Assembly (NCBI GenBank): GCA_964544065.1
Contig: CAZJBA010000013.1
Coordinates: 1-29,092 of the forward strand
Direction of reading: 5' to 3'
Length of the DNA: 29,092 nucleotides
From: JAYELX01 sp964544065
GTDB taxonomy: Bacteria > Chloroflexota > Anaerolineae > Anaerolineales > UBA11858
Shown here: positions 23,441 through 29,092 of the stretch, piece by piece
Position numbering within the stretch: position 1 is the first letter of the stretch
Layout of the letters: each line of letters begins with the position of its first letter
The notes under the pieces: generated by a model
What the model saw: only the letters and a program-made list of their open reading frames with translations
Told to the model about the DNA's origin: nothing
The model's database searches: none
Made by a program: the position numbers and the translations under genes

Positions 23441-23604
23441 GCTATTTTCGCAGAGAGGCTACTAACTGGAGTAGATTTTGGGCCAATTCCGGGCATCTGT
23501 AATTCGATCATGCCTGTATTATACAAGATGTTGGGGTAAAATAGGGCCGTTGATAAATGAATCCGGTTCATCCTGTTGATCTTGTCGAAAACAGAAATTT
23601 GTCT

Positions 23605-24660
23605 ATGAAAAAGAAAACATGGTTGTTATCGGTCTTGCTCTTGGTCATCTGGGCGCTTGTGGGATGTAATGGCGCGGTACCCGTCATTGGAGAGGGGGCG
23701 ACGGCCACGCCAGTTCCAACCTCGACGCCCACACTGACCCCCACGCCGTTGCCCACCTCCACACCGCTGCCTCCGGTGGCCGTGTTGTTAGCCCCTCCCC
23801 AAGCGAATCCCTCCCAGGTGGAATCGCTACAAACCTTTTTGGCCGAAGCCGTCTCCGAAGCTGGTTACCGTTTTCAAGTTCGCCCGACGCTGGCAGCGGA
23901 TACGATTCAGGCGGAAGATATCGAGTGGGTCATCGCTTTGGGGCCCAACCCTGACTTGGGTGCCCTGGCCGCGCCCGCGCCAGAGACGCGCTTTCTGGCG
24001 GTTGGATTTTCTGGCCTGGAACCGGCTTCCAACCTGAGCGTGATCGGCGCCGATGGCACCCAGATGGATCATCAAGGCTTCATCGCCGGGTATACGGCTG
24101 CCCTGATCACCCCAGACTGGCGCGTCGGCGTGATCACCATGGCCAACACCGAGGGCGGGCAAATCGCACGCCAGGCTTTTGTCACCGGCGCGAAATATTT
24201 TTGCGGCCTGTGCATCACCACCTACCCGCCTTTTGCCGAATATCCTCTCTATCTTCAGCTAGATCAGGGGACAAGTACTACGGATTGGCAAGCCGCCTCC
24301 AACGTTTTGATCAACCGCGGTGTGAAGACCATCTATGTCGTGCCGGGGGCGGGCGATGAGGCATTGCTCCAACATTTGGCCCAGTCTGATGTGAACATCC
24401 TTGGGGGAACGCCGCCTCCGGATGGTCTGGCCGATTCCTGGGTGGCGACTCTGGGATTTTCCCCTCTGGAGGCTTTCGACCAGTTCTGGCCCGATTTCGT
24501 TGCCGGTGTCGATGGCCAATCGGTGGATGTCCCCCTGGCGATCACCAACGTCAATCCCGATTTGCTCAGCCCCGGACGCCAGCGCCTGGTCGAAGAGATT
24601 CTGACTCAGGTGCAGGCTGGCGCCGTTGATCTGGGTGTTACCGCTCCCGAGCAGGAGTGA
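23605..24660 (+). CDS. BMP-family-like substrate-binding lipoprotein
   Basis: 351 aa from the ATG at 23605; the frame extends back to 23557 but the signal peptide begins MKKKTWLLSVLLLVIWALVG with lipid Cys21. A Thr/Pro linker (about 33-54) tethers a periplasmic-binding fold: alternating strands such as VAVLLAPPQ, IEWVIALGPNPD, RFLAVGFSGLE, HQGFIAGYTAALIT, RVGVITMAN and IYVVPGAGDEALL. The order and GFIAGYTAALI fit the BMP/Med family of nucleoside-type binding proteins, here with low visible identity. No permease or ATPase is near. It stands alone and is ended by a strong terminator. Ligand unknown; nucleoside is possible and would fit the nearby cdd, but this is inference. Confidence 0.82.
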   Translation: MKKKTWLLSVLLLVIWALVGCNGAVPVIGEGATATPVPTSTPTLTPTPLPTSTPLPPVAVLLAPPQANPSQVESLQTFLAEAVSEAGYRFQVRPTLAADTIQAEDIEWVIALGPNPDLGALAAPAPETRFLAVGFSGLEPASNLSVIGADGTQMDHQGFIAGYTAALITPDWRVGVITMANTEGGQIARQAFVTGAKYFCGLCITTYPPFAEYPLYLQLDQGTSTTDWQAASNVLINRGVKTIYVVPGAGDEALLQHLAQSDVNILGGTPPPDGLADSWVATLGFSPLEAFDQFWPDFVAGVDGQSVDVPLAITNVNPDLLSPGRQRLVEEILTQVQAGAVDLGVTAPEQE

Positions 24661-24730
24661 CCTCTTGCCCAGGTTGCATAAATCGCGTTGCTCGTAGTCA
24701 GGCACGCAGCAGAGCGGAGTGCCGTCAAAT

Positions 24731-24764
24731 AAAGCCGGGGCGACCAACCGGTCGCCCCGGCTTT
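24731..24764. terminator. Strong bidirectional terminator hairpin
   Basis: AAAGCCGGGGCGACC (24731-24745) and GGTCGCCCCGGCTTT (24750-24764) form a perfect 15-bp stem with loop AACC. Short A/T runs at both ends let it work in both directions, for the BMP-like gene (plus) and phnE (minus). Confidence 0.9.
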
Positions 24765-24783
24765 GATTCATGGAAGGAGTTGG

Positions 24784-26307
24784 CTACACAAAGCGAGCCC
24801 GAATTTCGGCGCTGACATAATCCAAAATTGCAACCGTGATGGCGATGAACCAGACACACATCCCCGCCGAGCGATAGTCCAGCAGGCGGATGTATTGGGC
24901 CAGCAAGAAGCCAATCCCGCCGCCGCCGACAAAGCCGATGATCGTCGACATGCGGATGTTGATGTCCCAGCGGTAGATGGTGAAGGCCACAAACGGGGGA
25001 ACGATCTGGGGGATCACGGCGTAGATCACGGTTTGCATCCAGTTGGCGCCGGTGGCCTGAACGGCCTCGATTGGGCCTGGATCGATCGATTCAATCGCCT
25101 CAGAGTACAACTTGCCCAGCGCAGCCACGGAGTGAAAGATCAGCGCCGTGATGCCTGCGAAGGGTCCCAGCCCGACCACAATCACCGCGATGATGGCCCA
25201 GATCAAGGGTTCAATCGAGCGGATGATGTTCAGGATGGCGCGCACCAGATAATAAATCCCCAGGGTGATAGGCGAAGCCGACATCAGGTTGCGGGCTGCA
25301 AAGAAGCTGACCGGTAAGGCAAAGATGACTCCAAAGAAGGTGGCCATCATGCCAATGAAAATGGTCTCGACCATTTTTTCAATCACCAGCTTGAAGTCAG
25401 AGCTAAATTTTGCCCCTCCAATCTCAGCAACCTGTTTGCCAAACACTTTCCAGATATAGGTTGGCTCCGTTGCGCTGGGGGGCAGAAGGCGATAGGGCAT
25501 CTCGATGTCAACTTCAAAATGACCATTTTCATCCGGTATGACGGTGACATATTCGCCGCCCTGTCGTTGGCGGAACTCGTTACCGACAGGTTCTTTCCAC
25601 ATGATTTGTGTTTCGATGCCGGGCGTGAAGTTGTAGCCTTCTAAATGTAGTTCCGTGCCGGGTTCGCCGTCCTGGGTACGTAAATTGCCGCAAGTTGGCG
25701 TGGCGATCAGCGTTGGTTCATTAGCAGTGACGGTATTCACCTCAGGAGGGGTGTCAGAGCAGGGAACTTCAATATCTGCGTAGGCTCGCGTTTCAACGGT
25801 GTTGTACTCAATCGCTTTCTCCCACGGCCAGCCAACTCGTCCAAGAGCAGGTAGGGCTTCATCTGCGTTGGCGACAAAACTGACTGGGTTGATTTCACCA
25901 ATCTGCCAGCCCAGGGCAAAGAACATAATCAAGAGCACAATAAAGACACCCATCGGCGTCTTGGTACGATCCTTGGCAAGCAGATAGGCATCAAGACCAA
26001 CCCAAAGATACAGAACGACGAACAACACACTGACGAAGATCAAGAAGGGGTCCAGATATAAACCTTTTTTGAGGATATCGTACCAACCCTGATCGCGAGG
26101 AGCGGCCAAGGCAAAGCGCCAAACCGTAAGCCCAACGATCGTCAAGAAAGAGAAGAACAGAATCAGGCTGCGTCGTAGCGCCCGGGCAAGCGCTTGCCCC
26201 AGGCCGGGGATGAGCAACGAGGCAATCCCGGCGATGGGAGCGGGAACCAGGCTGGGTTTACGGAGTTTTTCGGGCTTGTGTCTTAATTTGATCTTGTCCT
26301 TTGTCAC
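24784..26307 (-). CDS. phnE: PhnE-type ABC permease with extra membrane and extracytoplasmic N-terminal domains
   Basis: 507 aa, about twice the usual PhnE length. Residues 305-507 are the PhnE permease: SFFAARNLM, PLIWAIIAVIVVGLGPFAG, KLYSEAIESIDPGPIEAVQA, TGANWMQ, YRWDINIRMSTIIGFVGGGG and IGFLLAQYIRLLDY. Before it, residues 23-42 carry a PGLGQ motif (IASLLIPGLGQALARALRR), with helices at about 48-66, 86-110 and 118-137. Then about 160 residues likely lie outside, including four-strand-like TELHLEGYNFTPGIETQIMW resembling an IPT/TIG fold. The start is GTG, chosen because AGGAGG lies six bases before it and it overlaps the phnC stop (GTGA). It is the last gene of the operon. The extension could contact the binding protein, but that is inference. 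Confidence 0.9.
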   Translation of the reverse strand: MTKDKIKLRHKPEKLRKPSLVPAPIAGIASLLIPGLGQALARALRRSLILFFSFLTIVGLTVWRFALAAPRDQGWYDILKKGLYLDPFLIFVSVLFVVLYLWVGLDAYLLAKDRTKTPMGVFIVLLIMFFALGWQIGEINPVSFVANADEALPALGRVGWPWEKAIEYNTVETRAYADIEVPCSDTPPEVNTVTANEPTLIATPTCGNLRTQDGEPGTELHLEGYNFTPGIETQIMWKEPVGNEFRQRQGGEYVTVIPDENGHFEVDIEMPYRLLPPSATEPTYIWKVFGKQVAEIGGAKFSSDFKLVIEKMVETIFIGMMATFFGVIFALPVSFFAARNLMSASPITLGIYYLVRAILNIIRSIEPLIWAIIAVIVVGLGPFAGITALIFHSVAALGKLYSEAIESIDPGPIEAVQATGANWMQTVIYAVIPQIVPPFVAFTIYRWDINIRMSTIIGFVGGGGIGFLLAQYIRLLDYRSAGMCVWFIAITVAILDYVSAEIRARFV

Positions 26308-27110
26308 GCTACACCTCCTACGCTGACTTCAAGTTCTCCTTCCAGGCCGCCGCTGACGCGCTCGGCATCCTCACCGTAGATATCCTTGAACTCTTCATCC
26401 GTCATGGCTCGGATCTCTTCTCTGCTGCCTTGGTAAACGAGTCTTCCGTCGCGAAGGCCAATTACTCTCGATGCGTATCGTTGCACCAAATCTAGATAGT
26501 GCAGGCTGCAAATGATGGTCATTTTGTCTTCTTGGTTGAGCATTTCCAAATATTGCATGATCGAATGCGCCAATACCGGATCCAGGCTGGCTACAGGTTC
26601 GTCCGCCAGGATCATTTCGGGTTCTTGCATCAGGGCGCGGGCGACGCCTACTCGCTGCTGCTGTCCGCCACTGAGTTCGCTGGCGCGTTTATAGGTTTGC
26701 TCCTCAAGTTCAAGTCGTTCGATCGCGGCAAGCGCTTTTCGCTTGTCTTGGGCAGAAAACTGTCCGAAAAGGCTCTTCCATGAAGAGGTATATCCCAGCC
26801 GACCGGAGAGAACGTTGGTCATCACCGAGGAACGCCTGACCAGGTTGAAATGTTGAAAGATCATCCCGATTTTGCGGCGCGCTTTGCGCAATTCTTCTCC
26901 CTTGAGTTGGGTCAGGTCGACCCCATTCCAGATGATTTCCCCTTCGGTAGGTTCGATCAAGCGATTGATGCACCGCAGCATGGTCGACTTGCCGGAACCG
27001 CTCAAGCCGATGACGACAAGGAATTCACCTTCTGGCACTGTGAAACTGACGTCTTTGAGCGCCTCGGTTCCATCGTCGTAAATCTTTGTCAAATGACGAA
27101 CTTCTAGCAT
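26304..27110 (-). CDS. phnC: Phosphonate/phosphate-type ABC transporter ATPase
   Basis: 268 aa cytoplasmic ATPase of the importer, usual length. Walker A GLSGSGKS (35-42), Q-loop IFQHFNLV (about 85-91), signature LSGGQQQR (146-153), Walker B MILADEP (166-172) and H-loop His204 in CSLHYLDL. The PhnC-specific RRSSVMTNVLSGRLGYTSSW follows the Q-loop. AGGAG lies six bases before the ATG. It overlaps phnE by four bases (GTGA). A long hairpin separates it from phnD upstream. Confidence 0.95.
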   Translation of the reverse strand: MLEVRHLTKIYDDGTEALKDVSFTVPEGEFLVVIGLSGSGKSTMLRCINRLIEPTEGEIIWNGVDLTQLKGEELRKARRKIGMIFQHFNLVRRSSVMTNVLSGRLGYTSSWKSLFGQFSAQDKRKALAAIERLELEEQTYKRASELSGGQQQRVGVARALMQEPEMILADEPVASLDPVLAHSIMQYLEMLNQEDKMTIICSLHYLDLVQRYASRVIGLRDGRLVYQGSREEIRAMTDEEFKDIYGEDAERVSGGLEGELEVSVGGVA

Positions 27111-27232
27111 GAAAGACTCCTATGAAAGTAGATGAACTTAGGTTGCAGTTTTGCTTTGCCCAGACATCAAATTTTGGCTGTTGCGCTGTTTTGATGACTT
27201 CGCAAAACAAATCGTAGCAGGAGGTTAAGCAA

Positions 27233-27274
27233 TACCAGCGGAGAGATGCGAAAGTTCGCATCCCGCCGCTGGTA
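27233..27274. other. Long stem-loop between phnD and phnC
   Basis: TACCAGCGG (27233-27241) pairs with CCGCTGGTA (27266-27274) and GATGCGAA (27245-27252) pairs with TTCGCATC (27255-27262), with a small AGA/CCG internal loop. No T-run follows on the minus strand, so this is more likely an mRNA processing or 3'-stabilising structure that keeps the binding protein in excess than a full terminator. Confidence 0.7.
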
Positions 27275-27306
27275 GCATTAGCAATTAAATGGCCGATACA
27301 AGAAGA

Positions 27307-28197
27307 TTACTCAAAATCCTCAGGGGAAACACCAGCAGCATCTAGTACCTGGCGGAAGGGATCATAGAAGCTGTCATCGTGCTCTTCAAGCTCGTTCCAC
27401 TGATAAGCGATGTCGAGGGCTTCTTTGCCTTCTTCGGTTTCGGAGATGCTGAGTAGGGCTTCAACAATTTGGCCTTTGAGTTCCTCGTCAAAGCCGGAGA
27501 CAAATTGGACACCATCGTTGGGGATGTCGGCAGAAACTTCGATCACTTTGATGACATCCATGACATCGGGGTAGTCTTCTTCGACGGTGCCGCGAGCATC
27601 CACATAGGAAGAGCCAGCGTCGCAGTCACCGTTGTACACGCCAGCGACGGAGGCATCGTGAGAGCCAGCGTCAACAACTTGGGCCAGATCTGTGTCAGGA
27701 TCGATACCAGCAGCCTTGAGGGTGATGCTGGGGATGATCCAACCACTGGTGGAGAGGGGGTCAGGGCGGCAGAAAGTTTTCCCTTCTAGGTCAGTCAGTG
27801 ATTCAATGCCGCTGTCAGCGCGGACAAAGATTTGGCCGTTGTATACCGGGCTGCCATAGCGAACGGCAACCAAGGCGGCTTCCGCGCAGCCTTTTTCGTT
27901 GGCCAAGATGTAAGAGAAAGTTGCCAAAGAGGCCATGTGAGCCTTGGGGGGATCGCTGCACATAGCTTCGATCACACCGGCATATTCGGTGGCGACGAAA
28001 GGTTCAATGACGAGGCCGGTCTCATCGTAGATCATGCCGGCAACTTCTTCGAATCCAGTCACAACACGTTCGGTTTCGCCTGATGGAACAACAGCCCAGA
28101 CAATCGGGTTCTTTTCTGTTCCGAGTTTACCGCCGCCACACGCAGAAAGCGTCAGTGCAGCAATAAGTAGGGCGAAAATAAACAGGTACTTCTTCAT
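27307..28197 (-). CDS. phnD: PhnD-type phosphate/phosphite/phosphonate-binding lipoprotein
   Basis: 296 aa receptor of the importer. The start at 28197 gives MKKYLFIFALLIAALTLSAC with lipid Cys20 and has AAAGGAG eight bases upstream; the frame runs back to 28254 without a signal-like start. The mature part shows PhnD-family features: VWAVVPSGETERVV, YAGVIEAMCSDPPKAHMASL, GKTFCRPDPLSTSGWIIPS and HDASVAGVYNGDCDAGSSYV, with the ligand-contacting DPLSTSG and GSHDASV loops. No C-P lyase genes are in the window, so the ligand may be phosphate, phosphite or a phosphonate. It is the first gene of the phnDCE operon with a good promoter. Confidence 0.95.
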   Translation of the reverse strand: MKKYLFIFALLIAALTLSACGGGKLGTEKNPIVWAVVPSGETERVVTGFEEVAGMIYDETGLVIEPFVATEYAGVIEAMCSDPPKAHMASLATFSYILANEKGCAEAALVAVRYGSPVYNGQIFVRADSGIESLTDLEGKTFCRPDPLSTSGWIIPSITLKAAGIDPDTDLAQVVDAGSHDASVAGVYNGDCDAGSSYVDARGTVEEDYPDVMDVIKVIEVSADIPNDGVQFVSGFDEELKGQIVEALLSISETEEGKEALDIAYQWNELEEHDDSFYDPFRQVLDAAGVSPEDFE

Positions 28198-28261
28198 GGT
28201 AAACACTCCTTTTCTAGATAATGGATTTGGATTAGGTAAGCATGCACTCACCACTGCTTAA

Positions 28262-28290
28262 GTTATATCAAGGAATGACTGCTATGGCAA
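28262..28290 (-). promoter_or_regulatory. Sigma-70-type promoter of phnDCE
   Basis: On the minus strand -35 TTGCCA (28285-28290), spacer exactly 17 bases, -10 TATAAC (28262-28267). The predicted start is near 28255, giving a leader of about 58 bases. I cannot point to a convincing Pho box. Confidence 0.65.
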
Positions 28291-28578
28291 GGTGACGTTG
28301 TTAATACTTGGTTATTACTGGTCGAGACACAAAAAACAAAACTTTAAAAACACCTCACCAACCTCCACTAATCGGTCGCGAAGGTTTTGCCGTGCTGTGC
28401 ATGCCCTTTGGCAAGGCGCGCCCTTGGCGCAACCGAGCAGAGTCGTTCGGTGGGAGATGGTTCGGTTCCTCACCACAGGCTCTTCACTATCTCTACAATC
28501 AGCGCATCCAAAAGTTTAGGAAAATTTGTCTGCATCAGGTAAGTACACTGTAAACTAAATAATCAAAATGTTCTTTGG
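28291..28578. other. Intergenic stretch without recognisable gene
   Basis: Short open frames exist on the plus strand (for example 28308-28553, 81 codons) but lack a ribosome site and any recognisable motif, and two overlapping frames look equally coding-like. A GC-rich patch at about 28400-28440 includes CAAGG-CGCGC-CCTTG, a small palindrome. It could be a decayed gene or repeat. Confidence 0.4.
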
Positions 28579-28682
28579 TGTCATGGCGAGGCAGTTTTTC
28601 CGCCGAAGCAATCTCCTGGACGGTCGGGGAAACTGCTTCGCAATGCCAGCGGCACGCAAAGCGAAAGCGGCTCGCAGTGACA
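28579..28682. repeat. Palindromic dispersed-repeat-like element (about 104 bp)
   Basis: The ends TGTCATGGCGAG (28579-28590) and CTCGCAGTGACA (28671-28682) are imperfect inverted repeats. Inside, CGAAGCAATCTCC and GGGGAAACTGCTTCGCAATG pair partly. The wording (GTCAT-GCGAG ... CGAAGCAATCTC) matches the style of an intergenic palindromic repeat common across many bacterial genomes. It is likely non-coding and structured; a mobile origin is possible. Confidence 0.65.
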
Positions 28683-28896
28683 TCGCATTAAAACTATCGA
28701 TAATTTACTTTACGATGTATTATGTACGGTCCTGCTTTTGATGTAAACGAAAGCAAAAAGGGTGACTTTCTTCATGTCTGGGCGTTTTCAACGAGCAGAA
28801 CAGAAAGTTGATATTGCGTTTTTATTTGGTTCATGCTAGACTTTTGGGTAGAAATTGATTGGAAAATGATAGGGGAAGTTATCAAATTCAATTTGT
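28683..28896. other. AT-rich upstream region of the last gene
   Basis: AT-rich sequence with no credible open frame. Promoter-like pieces such as TTGATA at 28809 and TTGACA at 28922 lack a well-placed -10 box, so I cannot fix the promoter of the following gene. Confidence 0.4.
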
Positions 28897-28898
28897 GA

Positions 28899-28910
28899 AA
28901 AGGAGGTGAT
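28899..28910 (+). promoter_or_regulatory. Second extended Shine-Dalgarno-like element (STAB-SD candidate)
   Basis: AAAGGAGGTGAT, identical to 2092-2103, lies 82 bases before the ATG at 28993, which has its own AAGGAG. The ATG touching the element (28909) opens a frame that runs without a stop into the binding-protein frame. Because the lipoprotein signal peptide begins at 28993, that upstream start is probably not used. Confidence 0.45.
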
Positions 28911-28992
28911 GTGTAGGGAGATTGACACGTTGTTATATTTTCACACAAATTTTTCACTGTTAAACTCAAAAAATAAGGAGAAAGAAGATAAA

Positions 28993-29092
28993 ATGAAGTT
29001 CAAAAAGTTTGCATGGATTTTGATTTCACTCATGGTCGCTTCCTCCATGCTCTTGGCTGCTTGTCAACCGGCTGAGGTTGAAGAAGTAGTTG
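28993..29092 (+). CDS. Solute-binding lipoprotein, N-terminus only (cut by window end)
   Basis: Only 33 codons are visible: a basic start MKFKKF, a hydrophobic core and the lipobox LAAC with the lipid cysteine at residue 24, then QPAEVEEVV, the same acidic/Val linker style as the binding proteins at 2181 and 16832. AAGGAG lies about 11 bases before the ATG. A family 5 or family 1 ABC binding protein is most likely from the linker style, but the binding domain is not in the window. Confidence 0.75.
   Translation, partial: MKFKKFAWILISLMVASSMLLAACQPAEVEEVV

Noticed and set aside
23537..23542. TAAAAT as -10 box for the BMP-like lipoprotein gene
   Set aside because: No -35 hexamer at suitable spacing, so it was not listed as a promoter.
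28308..28553. 81-codon frame in the intergenic region
   Set aside because: No ribosome site, no recognisable domain, and a second overlapping frame of similar length; treated as non-coding.

Overview
The window looks like a piece of a Chloroflexota chromosome, probably from the Anaerolineae or a related class. This is inferred from style rather than from a marker gene. Several lipoproteins carry a Val/Glu/Thr-rich linker right after the lipobox cysteine (VETVVVEKE-like). Two other exported proteins carry long Thr/Pro linkers. Solute-binding lipoproteins are abundant. There is no rRNA, CRISPR array, prophage or insertion sequence.

Layout. (1) 1-6239, plus strand: a dipeptide/oligopeptide ABC importer operon in the order dppD (cut by the window edge), dppF, binding lipoprotein, dppB, dppC, closed by a bidirectional terminator. 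(2) 6325-9897, minus strand: one polypeptide made of a DppB-like permease, a DppC-like permease and an extracytoplasmic M28-type peptidase domain whose metal site looks degraded. This is the most unusual gene here. (3) 10046-11797, plus strand: an exported or membrane-anchored protein of unknown function, convergent with a minus-strand operon (16493 down to 11816) of DUF58, transglutaminase-like and MoxR genes that overlap by ATGA at each junction. (4) 16832-18901, plus strand: a second peptide-type binding lipoprotein with no permease or ATPase beside it. (5) 19068-22184, plus strand: a response regulator with a Roadblock-like second half, tRNA-Gln(UUG) with a clear promoter, glmU and cdd. 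(6) 22232-24660: a DUF389 membrane protein with an SH3b tail (minus) divergent from a BMP-like lipoprotein (plus), ended by a strong terminator. (7) 24784-28197, minus strand: a phosphonate/phosphate-type ABC importer in the order phnD, phnC, phnE. Its permease carries a large N-terminal extension with an extracytoplasmic domain. (8) 28198-29092: a mostly non-coding stretch with a palindromic repeat, then the start of a further binding lipoprotein cut by the window end.

How the parts may work together. The importers bring in peptides and a phosphorus compound. The orphan binding protein and the orphan fused permease could share the DppDF ATPases of the first operon (inference). GlmU and cytidine deaminase serve cell-wall precursor synthesis and pyrimidine salvage. 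The MoxR/DUF58/transglutaminase trio is a widespread envelope-associated set of poorly defined role.

Non-coding points worth attention: two near-identical AAAGGAGGTGAT sequences 80-90 nt upstream of two binding-protein genes, which resemble mRNA-stabilising Shine-Dalgarno sites; stem-loops after binding-protein genes inside both importer operons; an operator-like dyad beside the -10 box of the DUF58 operon; and an eight-copy CTGAT tandem array between two convergent genes.
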